Notes under the pieces: generated by a model | The model's input: only the letters and a program-made list of their open reading frames with translations | Database searches by the model: none | Told to the model about the DNA's origin: nothing | Position numbers and translations under genes: made by a program | DNA from: an uncultured Clostridia bacterium | GTDB taxonomy: Bacteria > Bacillota > Clostridia > Christensenellales > Borkfalkiaceae | Assembly (NCBI GenBank): GCA_947627065.1 | Contig: CANQUN010000001.1 | Location: 1-64,000, forward strand | Direction of reading: 5' to 3' | DNA: 64,000 nucleotides | Shown: in pieces, positions 51,715 through 59,562 of the stretch | Layout of the letters: each line of letters starts with the position of its first letter | How positions within the stretch are numbered: position 1 is the first letter of the stretch

Positions 51715-52604
51715 GGATAATCGACTTCAACTCTCCCGTGGACGGCAAGCGGATAAGCGTCCGCGTGTGGGACGGGGCGAAAGACCCCAAAGGGGTGATA
51801 CAGATAGTTCACGGCATGGCCGAACACGGCGGCCGTTACGATGCGTTTGCCCAATTTTTGCAATCCGACGGCTACGTGGTGTTTGCCGACGACCACCGCG
51901 CGCACGGCCTGACCGACCCCGACACGCCGGGCTATTGCGGCGGCGACATATTTTGGGACACCGTGCGGGACGAAACCGCCCTTACCGACCGTTTCTCTTC
52001 CGAATACCGCTTGCCCGTGGCAATGTTTTCGCACAGTTACGGGTCGTTTATAGCCCAGCGTTACATTCAGCGTTACGGCGGAAAACTATGCGCCGCGGTG
52101 ATAGGCGGCAGCGACCGTCTCAGCGGTTTTCTCGTGCGTACGGGCGCGCTGGTGGCGGGTGCCGCGTGCCTCTTCGGCCGAAGCAAAAAGCCCGCGAATC
52201 TCATAAAAACGCTCACTTTTGACTCTTACGACAGGAAGGTCGGCGGCTCGTTCATCTCCTCGCTGAAAGAGGAGACCGACCGCTACTTTGCCGACGGCGG
52301 GTGCGGCTTTGTGCTGTCAAACGCCTTTTACCGTAGTTTCTTCAAAGGCATGGCGGGCGCTTACGGCAAGGGCGTTTTGGCGGGCATTCCCAAGAATCTG
52401 CCCATTCTCATAGTGTCGGGAGAAAACGACCCCGTGGGCAGAATGGGCAAAGGCCCCGTTCAACTTGCCGAACTCTACCGCAAGAACGGCATTGAGGCGG
52501 ACGTCGCGGTCTACAATGGCGCGCGGCACGAATATCTCAACGACGTCTCCCGCGAACAGGCCCGCGCCGACATCCTCGCCTTCTTCAACGCCAACGTCGG
52601 GTAA
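51711..52604 (+). CDS. Monoacylglycerol lipase-like alpha/beta hydrolase
   Basis: 297 aa serine hydrolase of the monoacylglycerol lipase/lysophospholipase type. VHGMAEHGGRYDAFAQFL is the oxyanion-hole region and FADDHRAHG follows. The nucleophile elbow reads S-H-S-Y-G, with Ser in place of the first Gly of GxSxG. Asp in SGENDPVG and His in NGARHEYLND complete the triad. No signal peptide, so it is cytoplasmic. Coupling with glpK suggests that it frees glycerol for phosphorylation. The frame opens at 51681 but the ATGA overlap at 51711 decides the start. Confidence 0.88.
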   Translation: MRIIDFNSPVDGKRISVRVWDGAKDPKGVIQIVHGMAEHGGRYDAFAQFLQSDGYVVFADDHRAHGLTDPDTPGYCGGDIFWDTVRDETALTDRFSSEYRLPVAMFSHSYGSFIAQRYIQRYGGKLCAAVIGGSDRLSGFLVRTGALVAGAACLFGRSKKPANLIKTLTFDSYDRKVGGSFISSLKEETDRYFADGGCGFVLSNAFYRSFFKGMAGAYGKGVLAGIPKNLPILIVSGENDPVGRMGKGPVQLAELYRKNGIEADVAVYNGARHEYLNDVSREQARADILAFFNANVG

Positions 52605-52691
52605 TCCGCAAGCCCCGTCGCCAAATATGCGGCTATGTATCAATCGTCAAAGCGGCATTATATAGTAAGTCTGCGGTTCTGCGTAAAACGT

Positions 52692-52728
52692 CAAAAGTGC
52701 CCTTTTACGCACAAAAACGGCGGTTTTC
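52692..52728 (+). repeat. Dispersed palindromic element, copy 5
   Basis: CAAAAGTGCCCTTTTACG, core CACAAAAACG at 52710-52719, GCGGTTTTCG. It lies 88 nt after the lipase-like gene and 80 nt before a conventional terminator. The remaining 52605-52908 has no gene. Confidence 0.7.
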
Positions 52729-52809
52729 GCCGTCCTGACCGTTGGCTTTGGCAAGCCAACCGCAAGGCGTCTGTTATCGTCCGATACGCCGCCAACCCAA
52801 AACCAAAAC

Positions 52810-52838
52810 AAAAAGGCTCCCCGCAGGGAGCCTTTTGT
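52810..52838 (+). terminator. Terminator of the glpK-lipase unit
   Basis: AAAAAGGCTCCC pairs with GGGAGCCTTTT around CGCA, with T run. Confidence 0.85.
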
Positions 52839-52877
52839 CATGTTAAAATGTTAAGGCGGAGTTGTAATGTTAAAATG

Positions 52878-52904
52878 TTAAGGGCGGGGGAACCCCGCCC
52901 TTAA
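52878..52904 (-). terminator. Terminator of the large surface protein gene
   Basis: TTAAGGGCGGGG and CCCCGCCCTTAA, 12 perfect pairs with a three-nt loop, directly after the minus-strand stop. On that strand it is followed by CATTTTAACATT. The ATGTTAAAATGTTAAGG word occurs twice just beyond (52839 and 52868). Confidence 0.75.
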
Positions 52905-52908
52905 AGCG

Positions 52909-55900
52909 TCAGTCTTTGTGCTCGTCGTCGGCCGTGCCTTCGGCAGGTTCGGACGGAGTTTCTTCCGCGGGAGTTTCCGCGGGAGTTTCGGCAGGAGTTT
53001 CAGCCGTGGTTTCAACAGGAGTCTCAACGGGAGTTTCCTCGGGGCTTGCTTCGGCCGCGTCGGCTTCTTCAGCCGTTTCCTTGGTCGGTTCTTCCTCGGC
53101 GGTTTCTTCGGTTTCCTCGGCCGTTTCCTCGGTCTCCTCGTCCTCGGTTTCTTCTATGCTGCTCGCCTCGTCGTAGTCGTAAGGCGTAGCTTCGTCGTCC
53201 TCGGTCTCGGTATCCGCGTCGGCATTTTCGGCCTGCTGTTCACGCAGGGCCTTGTTGCGCATGGCCTTGTTGTGCGTTCTCTCTCTCGCGCTCGTGTCGT
53301 AGAAGGCCGTCGTGCGGGTGCGTTTAGCCTTAATCTTCTTATAGAAGTAACGGACTATCACGCCGATGAGGGCAACGAGGAGGGCGGCCGCTATGACGAT
53401 GGAGGAGATGTACAGCCATTCCACGCTGTCGTTACCGCTGTTCTCGGTCTCCTCGGTTTCGGTGTCGGAAGCGCTCGTGTCGTCGGAAGAAGTATCGTCG
53501 GTGTCGGTTTCGGCGGCGACGTAGGTCTTGGTCTCGTAGTTGGTGGCCAAAAAGTCGGCGTAACGCACGTAAGTGGTTTCACCATCGACGGTGTAGTCGT
53601 AATCGAGAGCCACGCCGAGCGTGTACGTTCCGTCTGGGTTGACGCCCACGGTGTCGTATTCAGGCTCGGTCTTGTCGTCGTCAACGTACTTGCGGTCCTC
53701 GGTTCCTTCGATGTAGTGGTCCACCGTGTAGGCGAAGGGAACGTCCGTGCCTACCTTGGCAGCGTCCTCGGGGAAGTTCTCGGAATTTTTAAGCGTGGAG
53801 TAAGTCGTCGAGTCCGAAGTGGAAACGGAGAAGGATTCCACAACGACGAGGCCGGCGCCGTCCGAAATGAGCGTTTCGCCCTTGGGGTTGCGCACGCCGT
53901 TGGTGATGTCAACGCCGAATTTAACGGCTTCGGTTCCCGCCCTTATGTAGAGCCTTACGGTAACCCATTCGCCCTTGGTGTCCAATTCGGTAACGGCAAG
54001 GGCGTAGTCTGCCGCAAGTTCGACGGTGCCCAGTTTGTTCGTGGTCTTAACGGCATTTTTGGCAAGGACGAGGTTGGCGTAACCTTTATCCTGTATGTCG
54101 TCTCTGTTGTAAGCGTTTACGTAAGCCTTGGCTCCGCCGAGCGTGGCGAGCCTTACCGTTATGGCCGCGGTGGTGTTGGCGGCAACGGTGTATTGCGTGC
54201 TGTAATAACCTTCGTTTGCGGCTATGGCAAGCGCCTGAACGTACGTGTTGTCCTTGTTGGGTTTAAGCCCGCTGACGTCCGTGCCGTCGATTTCGGTTAT
54301 GTATTGGCTGTTGAATATGCCCGACTTGCCGTTTGCCGTGTAGAGCATGAGGTTGCTGAGGGGCTGGGTTATTACGCCCGATTCTATATCGCTCTGCCTT
54401 GCGGAGAAGGAATAGGTGTCGTTCTCGTCGGCCTTGACGTTCACTCTCTCTGCGCTGAGCGTGAGGTTGGAACCCGAGGGGAACAGCGACAGGCTGTCCT
54501 CATCGACAAGCCTCTTGTCAAAGTCGCCTACAAGGGCGTAACCTTCGGGGAGGAGGGTCTTGTCGTTTATGTGCTTGTCGGTGGGGCCGAAGGTTATCTG
54601 TATGTCAAAATACCTCGTGGTGGCGTCGTCCTGTTCGACGGCGGTGGCGGGGTCTACAAACTTGGTAGTGTTGTCTATGAGAGCGGTGTATCTCGTCCAG
54701 CCGTTGTTGTCCGTACCCGTGGAGAGGGTGGAAGAAATAACCGTGGTCTCCGCGTAATATTCCTCGTCAAGTCCCTCGGTGCCGCGGTCGCGTACCTTTA
54801 CGGTAAGGCCCGTAGCGCCGTTGTACTTGGCGTTGGTCTTTACTTTGGCCCAGAAGGTAACCAGCACTCTGTCGCCCGCAGCCACTTCTATGGGAGCGGA
54901 AGTGGATGTGTAGGAAGCGCCCTGACCCGCGGGGTAGTAGAAGTAGAAGAAGTCGTCCGTATCGGCAAAGTACCTGAAGTTGTCGGTCTTTTCCTTGTCG
55001 CCCGAAAACGCCTTGTCGTCATATTCGGCAAGTTTGGTCTTTATTTCGGAAAGGGCGGCCTTGCCCACGTTGGTGCCCGCAAACCCGCTTACGCTTTCGT
55101 TATAATCGGCGTCGTTACTTACATTTTCGTTGAATTCGGAAGTAACCTCGCCGTAATCGAGCGCGTCCGTAGTCTGGCTGTAAGAGACGGCGGCGGTAAC
55201 CGTGGAGTAAGTCTCCGGGTTTTCCTTATTGTTTTCGGTGTAAGTCTTGCCGTTCTCGTCAACGTCCTTGCCGTTGTCTTTTTCAAGCGCGTAAACGCCG
55301 TTTTCATCTTCGGTAAGCGGGGTGTAGAGGTTGTCCGCGTTCTGCTTGGCCTCTTCGAGTTTGGCGGTATCGTCGGCGTAAGTCTCGTCCTCTTCGTCAA
55401 ACACGGTGAACGTTACGTCGTCAAAGAAGGCGAAACCTTCCACGTATTCGGTAACCACCTTGTCCGAGCCGAAGCCGAGGCCGAGTTGGACAACGAACGT
55501 AGAATCCGAAAGTTCGTTGGCTTCGAGATACACGTCAACCTTGACCCACTGTCCGTCGGTGTTTATGTTCTTTACGGTGAGAGGGGCGGCTTCTACCGCG
55601 TTGATGCGGTTGACCACTCTCACGTACGCGCCGTAAGCGTCAAATTTGGAAGTAAGCCCGTAAGTGTTGACCCACGCCGTGATTCTGCCCGCCTTGCCCT
55701 TGGGCAGGGAGAGGGTGGAATAGGTGGAAGTGGAGAAATACTGCGCCGTGCCCACGCCTTCGTTGTTGGTGCGGTTGTGTATCATCAGCACGCGGTTGCC
55801 CGAAAAACCTGCGGGCAGGCCGTCGTTTTCGGTAAAGCCGTAATAGGACGGGCTGTGAGGATTGAAGTATTCGGGATTTTCCTCGTCGTCGTTGGTCTTG

Positions 55901-56289
55901 AGGAAGTCGCCCACCTTCTTGTCTCCGCTGAACACGGCTTCAAGCAGGGTCTTGTACTTCTCGTCGGAAGTGTCGATTATGCCGGAAGAAGCGGTGGAAT
56001 TATCCGCCGAGTCCGAACCCCAGATTGTACCGCGTGAGTTTGTCCACTTGATATTCGTCTTGTAGGGGAATACTTCGGTCGTTTCGGCGTAGTATTCAAA
56101 GCTGCCGTTGAGCAGCGTGTGCGCGTCCTGCGTGGTCTCCGTAGAAGAAGAGGAAGAGCTGGACGAACTGCTGTTTGTCGAACCGGTGTCGGTGCAACCG
56201 GTGTAGAGGGCCAGCGCCGCCGTCATGAGCATGACGGCTACAAGCGCAATGAGCGATCTTACTCCGTTGCGGTTTGTTTTTTTAGACAT
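52909..56289 (-). CDS. Large lipoprotein with C-terminal membrane anchor and acidic tail
   Basis: 1126 aa. Signal with lipobox-like ALYTGC near residue 32 and a run of ten serines, then at least two repeated beta-rich modules, each with a carbohydrate-binding-like pattern (GRITAWVNTYG, WVKVDVYLEANE; VLVTFWAKVKTN, WTRYTALIDN; ITVRLATLGGAKAYVNAYNR, WVTVRLYIRAG). A single helix at about 955-982 (WLYISSIVIAAALLVALIGV) and a basic stop-transfer follow. The last 140 residues are Glu/Thr/Pro repeats (ETPVETPVETTAETPAETP), predicted cytoplasmic. The ATG at 56289 follows AAGGTGG. No enzyme motif recognised; a binding or sensing role is inference. Confidence 0.8.
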   Translation of the reverse strand: MSKKTNRNGVRSLIALVAVMLMTAALALYTGCTDTGSTNSSSSSSSSSSTETTQDAHTLLNGSFEYYAETTEVFPYKTNIKWTNSRGTIWGSDSADNSTASSGIIDTSDEKYKTLLEAVFSGDKKVGDFLKTNDDEENPEYFNPHSPSYYGFTENDGLPAGFSGNRVLMIHNRTNNEGVGTAQYFSTSTYSTLSLPKGKAGRITAWVNTYGLTSKFDAYGAYVRVVNRINAVEAAPLTVKNINTDGQWVKVDVYLEANELSDSTFVVQLGLGFGSDKVVTEYVEGFAFFDDVTFTVFDEEDETYADDTAKLEEAKQNADNLYTPLTEDENGVYALEKDNGKDVDENGKTYTENNKENPETYSTVTAAVSYSQTTDALDYGEVTSEFNENVSNDADYNESVSGFAGTNVGKAALSEIKTKLAEYDDKAFSGDKEKTDNFRYFADTDDFFYFYYPAGQGASYTSTSAPIEVAAGDRVLVTFWAKVKTNAKYNGATGLTVKVRDRGTEGLDEEYYAETTVISSTLSTGTDNNGWTRYTALIDNTTKFVDPATAVEQDDATTRYFDIQITFGPTDKHINDKTLLPEGYALVGDFDKRLVDEDSLSLFPSGSNLTLSAERVNVKADENDTYSFSARQSDIESGVITQPLSNLMLYTANGKSGIFNSQYITEIDGTDVSGLKPNKDNTYVQALAIAANEGYYSTQYTVAANTTAAITVRLATLGGAKAYVNAYNRDDIQDKGYANLVLAKNAVKTTNKLGTVELAADYALAVTELDTKGEWVTVRLYIRAGTEAVKFGVDITNGVRNPKGETLISDGAGLVVVESFSVSTSDSTTYSTLKNSENFPEDAAKVGTDVPFAYTVDHYIEGTEDRKYVDDDKTEPEYDTVGVNPDGTYTLGVALDYDYTVDGETTYVRYADFLATNYETKTYVAAETDTDDTSSDDTSASDTETEETENSGNDSVEWLYISSIVIAAALLVALIGVIVRYFYKKIKAKRTRTTAFYDTSARERTHNKAMRNKALREQQAENADADTETEDDEATPYDYDEASSIEETEDEETEETAEETEETAEEEPTKETAEEADAAEASPEETPVETPVETTAETPAETPAETPAEETPSEPAEGTADDEHKD

Positions 56290-56321
56290 ACAAAGCCACC
56301 TTAATTTTTTTGGTAGTTTAT

Positions 56322-56350
56322 ATTATACAGTATTTCAACATCAAATGCAA
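56322..56350 (-). promoter_or_regulatory. Promoter of the large surface protein gene
   Basis: Minus strand TTGCAT (56350-56345), 17 bp, TATAAT (56327-56322). Confidence 0.7.
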
Positions 56351-56385
56351 ATTTATTGCGGGCTTAAACCGAATTTTTTTGAGTT

Positions 56386-56416
56386 TTGCCATAAATTTCT
56401 CGCGGTTGCTTATAAT
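56386..56416 (+). promoter_or_regulatory. Promoter of the first TauE/SafE gene (predicted leaderless)
   Basis: TTGCCA at 56386-56391 and TATAAT at 56411-56416, 19-bp spacing, then six bases to the GTG start at 56423. Confidence 0.55.
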
Positions 56417-56422
56417 CATAGT

Positions 56423-56788
56423 GTGAAAAATCCCGTTTTAAGGTCCTTTGCCATTGCCGCGGCGGGCGTTCTGGCGGGTGCGGTCAACGGCTTTTTCGGC
56501 GGAGGCGGAGGAATGATAGTGGTGCCCGCCCTCGTCGCGGCGGGGCTGGAACAGAAAAGGGCGCAGGCCACGGCCATCGCGGTAATGCTTCCGCTCACCG
56601 CCGTCAGCGCGGTTATGTACATCGCGGGCGGCAACTTCCCCGCAGGCTGCGGAATCCCCGCCGCGCTCGGCGTTTGCGCCGGCGGGGCGGCGGGCGCCGC
56701 CCTGCTCAAAAGAACGGGCAACTCCGTCCTCGGCTTCATCTTTGCCGCCGTCGTGCTCGCCGCGGGCGTAAGAATGCTGTTCTTTTAA
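56423..56788 (+). CDS. TauE/SafE-family half transporter, first of a pair
   Basis: 121 aa, about four membrane segments. FAIAAAGVLAGAVNGFFGGG and GMIVVPALVAAGL form the family N-repeat motif; ordinary TauE/SafE proteins are about 250 aa with two such repeats. The start is GTG at 56423, directly after a -10 box and with no ribosome-binding site; the open frame upstream to 56225 lies across the promoter of the divergent gene and is rejected. The partner half follows at 57058. Presumed anion (sulfite or organosulfonate) exporter. Confidence 0.8.
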   Translation: MKNPVLRSFAIAAAGVLAGAVNGFFGGGGGMIVVPALVAAGLEQKRAQATAIAVMLPLTAVSAVMYIAGGNFPAGCGIPAALGVCAGGAAGAALLKRTGNSVLGFIFAAVVLAAGVRMLFF

Positions 56789-57005
56789 CTTGGTTTCGGC
56801 TCATTGCCGGCGTAAGAACGCCGTTTCATAAGCCGCCGCAAGCCGGCAACCGCCGTTCTCTTTATTCGCCGTCGGCTTGTCTTGCCTTTTGGTCTTGCCG
56901 TGGGCGGCTGCTGTGTTTCCCATCGGTCGGACGGGCGGCGGGTGTGCTGTATTTGGACTTGCGACGGCGTATTTTCTCGGTCTTACGGAGGGGCGGATTT
57001 TACCT

Positions 57006-57043
57006 CAAAAGCCGCCTTTTTCCCACAAAAACGCCTGTTTTTG
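57006..57043 (+). repeat. Dispersed palindromic element, copy 6
   Basis: CAAAAGCCGCCTTTTTCC, core CACAAAAACG at 57024-57033, CCTGTTTTTG. It lies between the two TauE/SafE halves, ending 15 nt before the second ATG, so it could affect readthrough or ribosome access. The rest of 56789-57005 has no gene. Confidence 0.7.
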
Positions 57044-57057
57044 AAGGTCTTACATAT

Positions 57058-57444
57058 ATGAAATACGTTGTTTATGCCCTTGCGGGCGCGGCGGCGGGGA
57101 TACTCGGCGGAATGGGCATGGGCGGCGGCACCCTTCTCATACCGCTGCTGCTCGCCGCGGGCGGCGTCGGCCAGCACGGGGCGCAGGCCGTAAACCTCGT
57201 CGCCTTCGTGCCCATGGCGGCAGTCGCCCTCGTTTTCCACATAAAGAACAAACTCGTTGACTTCCGTTCGCTTCCCTTGCTCGTCCTGCCCGGGGCGGCT
57301 TTTTCGGCCGCCTTCTCGTACATCGCGGCAAACGTCGGCGGCAAACTCCTCGGCAGAATATTCGGCGGCTTTCTCATCGCCGTGGCCCTCGCGCAGGCGG
57401 CCGCGGCCTTCCGCACCGCCCGCAACAAGAAAAAAGAGGATTGA
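57058..57444 (+). CDS. TauE/SafE-family half transporter, second of a pair
   Basis: 128 aa, about four membrane segments. GAAAGILGGMGMGGGTLLIP and GAQAVNLVAFVPMA are the family repeat motif. Basic C-terminal tail. The start is the ATG at 57058 with GAAGGT about 10 nt upstream. It probably assembles with the first half as a heterodimer equal to one full transporter. Separation of 269 nt with a palindromic element raises the question of equal expression. Confidence 0.8.
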   Translation: MKYVVYALAGAAAGILGGMGMGGGTLLIPLLLAAGGVGQHGAQAVNLVAFVPMAAVALVFHIKNKLVDFRSLPLLVLPGAAFSAAFSYIAANVGGKLLGRIFGGFLIAVALAQAAAAFRTARNKKKED

Positions 57445-57631
57445 GGGGCGAAAACGGAAATTTCTTGCCAAAAACTGAAAAATTTTCACAATTTTACCCG
57501 TGTCAACGCAAAAACGCCCCTTGCGGTTGTGCATTTTGTATATTTTTAACAGAGGGAATTATATTGACAAAAAGGCCTTCAAACGCGCGGAAAACGTCGC
57601 GGAAAATAAACGGCGCGCCCGCTTTGCCGCA

Positions 57632-57649
57632 CGGCAAAAATTTTTGCCG
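57632..57649. promoter_or_regulatory. Perfect 18-bp palindrome upstream of the Ppx/GppA gene
   Basis: CGGCAAAAATTTTTGCCG with no loop, followed by AAAAAA. It could be an operator or a weak bidirectional terminator. It sits 50 nt before the -10 box; the rest of 57445-57698 has no convincing gene. Confidence 0.45.
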
Positions 57650-57698
57650 AAAAAATGCACAAATTTTGCGATTCCGTCTACCAAAATCCCGCGGATTA

Positions 57699-57707
57699 TG
57701 TTATAAT
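57699..57707 (+). promoter_or_regulatory. Extended -10 promoter of the Ppx/GppA gene
   Basis: TGT-TATAAT (57699-57707), an extended -10 with no good -35 at the usual distance. Confidence 0.5.
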
Positions 57708-57742
57708 ACTGCCGATAACAACATTACAAGAGGTAACCTAAT

Positions 57743-59257
57743 TTGGAAAGGATAGCAATTATAGACCTCGGCTCCAATTCCGCAAGGCTCGTTATTGTCG
57801 AAATGCTGGGCGACGGTCATTTCATGGTCATAGATCAACTCAAAGAAAGCGTGCGTCTCGGCAGAGACATGGAGAGGGACGGGCTGCTTAAACCCGCCCG
57901 CATAGCCGAAACCATAAAGACGCTCAAGATGTTCCGCAAACTGTGCGACGCTTATCAGATAGAGCGGATAATAGCCGTTGCCACGGCGGCCGTGCGCAGG
58001 GCCAAAAACCAGCGCAGTTTCCTTGACGAAGTTGCCGCCAGCACGGGCATAAAACTCCGCGTTCTCAGCGCGGAGGAAGAGGCGACTTCTGTCTACAAAG
58101 GCGTTATCAACACCATGGACATACCCAAGGGTGTGATAATAGAAATAGGCGGCGGCAGCACCAAGATAGTCTACTACAACCGCCGCAACCTCCTCGCTTA
58201 CGAAACTCTGCCCTTCGGCAGCGTAACCTTAACCGAACTTTTCGGCAGCGACGGGCTGACCCCCACCGAGCAGACCGAAAAGATTGAGGAGTTCTTTACC
58301 GAACAGTTAAAGCAGCTCGACTGGCTTGTCAACATCGACCCCGAAACGCAGGTGATAGGCGTGGGCGGCTCCTGCCGCACGCTTGCAAAAATCAGCAAGA
58401 TGCTGCGCAAATGCCCGCTCAACATCGTGCACAACTACGTCATCACGGGCGAAGAGTTTACGGGAATATACGAAAAGATACGTTCCATGGACCTCGACGG
58501 TAAAAAGAGGATAAGGGGAATATCTTCCTCCCGTGCGGACATACTGCCCGCCGCCCTCGCCCTCGTAAACGCGTTTTTGAAGTTCGTCTCGGCAGATAAG
58601 CTCACCGTTTCGGGCTGCGGTCTCAGAGAAGGCATAATGTTCAACTACGCCGTGCCCACCACCATAGAAAAGCCTATAACCGACGTTTTGGGTTATTCTC
58701 TCAAAACGCTGGTAACCTATTATAAATGCAACGTAAAACACGTGGAACAGGTGGTCAACCTCTCCATTCAGCTGTTCAAGCAACTCAGGGTTCTGCACAA
58801 GTTCCCCCGCCAATACCTCAAGATATTGAAGGTTGCCGCCACCCTGCACGACGCGGGCGAAACGGTAAAGTATTACGATTATCACAAGCACAGCGCATAT
58901 ATAATCCTCAATTCACACCTTTACGGAATAACCCACAGGGAGATAGTCATGGCCGCCCTCGTGTGCGTGGCTTACAAGAGCGACGATTTCAACATGAGCG
59001 AGTGGACGAGATATAAGGATTACGTAACCGAGGACGATGCCGAAGCCATCCGCAAACTCGGCGTCATGCTGAGAATTGCCGAAAGTCTCGACCGCAGCAT
59101 GTCGGGCTGCGTCACGGGCATAAACTGCGACGTTTTGGGAGATTCCGTCATCATGAAGACGGAAGTGGAGGGAGACGCTTCGCTCGAAATCAAAAACGCC
59201 CTCAACACCAGCGCAGACTTCAAGCGCATCTTCCACAAGAACCTCGAGATACTCTGA
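57743..59257 (+). CDS. Ppx/GppA-family phosphatase with C-terminal HD domain
   Basis: 504 aa. N-terminal ASKHA-type fold with IIDLGSNSARLVI (residues 5-17), the conserved glutamate region RVLSAEEEATSVYKG, and EIGGGSTKIVYY. The C-terminal HD-like domain has H369-D370 in ATLHDAGETVKYYDYHKHS. The family hydrolyses polyphosphate or pppGpp in stress responses; which one cannot be told here. The start is TTG at 57743 with AGAGGTAA 8 nt upstream. Confidence 0.92.
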   Translation: MERIAIIDLGSNSARLVIVEMLGDGHFMVIDQLKESVRLGRDMERDGLLKPARIAETIKTLKMFRKLCDAYQIERIIAVATAAVRRAKNQRSFLDEVAASTGIKLRVLSAEEEATSVYKGVINTMDIPKGVIIEIGGGSTKIVYYNRRNLLAYETLPFGSVTLTELFGSDGLTPTEQTEKIEEFFTEQLKQLDWLVNIDPETQVIGVGGSCRTLAKISKMLRKCPLNIVHNYVITGEEFTGIYEKIRSMDLDGKKRIRGISSSRADILPAALALVNAFLKFVSADKLTVSGCGLREGIMFNYAVPTTIEKPITDVLGYSLKTLVTYYKCNVKHVEQVVNLSIQLFKQLRVLHKFPRQYLKILKVAATLHDAGETVKYYDYHKHSAYIILNSHLYGITHREIVMAALVCVAYKSDDFNMSEWTRYKDYVTEDDAEAIRKLGVMLRIAESLDRSMSGCVTGINCDVLGDSVIMKTEVEGDASLEIKNALNTSADFKRIFHKNLEIL

Positions 59258-59326
59258 AGACTGCCCCGAGGATTTTATAATTGGGAGATACTCCGAGGTC
59301 TCACGCTCCGCGTTCGTTTCAACTGT

Positions 59327-59369
59327 AAAAGCCCCGTATTTCGCGCGAAATACGGGGCTTTTGATATTT
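59327..59369. terminator. Bidirectional terminator after the Ppx/GppA gene
   Basis: AAAAGCCCCGTATTTC pairs with GAAATACGGGGCTTTT around a GCGC centre (16 pairs), then GATATTTTT. Nearly the same stem recurs at 61532 and 43064. Nothing else is seen in 59258-59500. Confidence 0.9.
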
Positions 59370-59500
59370 TTGTCCCGCCGTCCGCACCGTCCCGCACATC
59401 GGCCGTATCTCTCTTTCTCCCGCGGGGTGTTTTTGCGGACGGAATCTTCTGCTGAAAAATTCATCAAAGTTTATAAAAATTCAAAAATACGTAAAAATGC

Positions 59501-59528
59501 TTGACTAAACGGTGAAATATGTTATAAT
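59501..59528 (+). promoter_or_regulatory. Promoter of the beta-helix lipoprotein gene
   Basis: TTGACT at 59501-59506 and TGT-TATAAT (-10 at 59523-59528), 16-bp spacing with extended -10. Confidence 0.75.
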
Positions 59529-59562
59529 ATTACATTATAAAATAATTTCAAAGGAGACGACC

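Noticed and set aside
52918-56037. 1039-codon open frame antisense to the large lipoprotein
   Set aside because: It mirrors the codon bias of the minus-strand gene, which has a signal peptide, ribosome-binding site, promoter and sensible domains. The antisense product is low-complexity and lacks a start site.
57564-57752. Small frame starting TTG 57564 after AGAGGG, upstream of the Ppx/GppA gene
   Set aside because: It runs through the Ppx/GppA promoter and into its start in another frame, and the peptide is basic low-complexity with no family resemblance.
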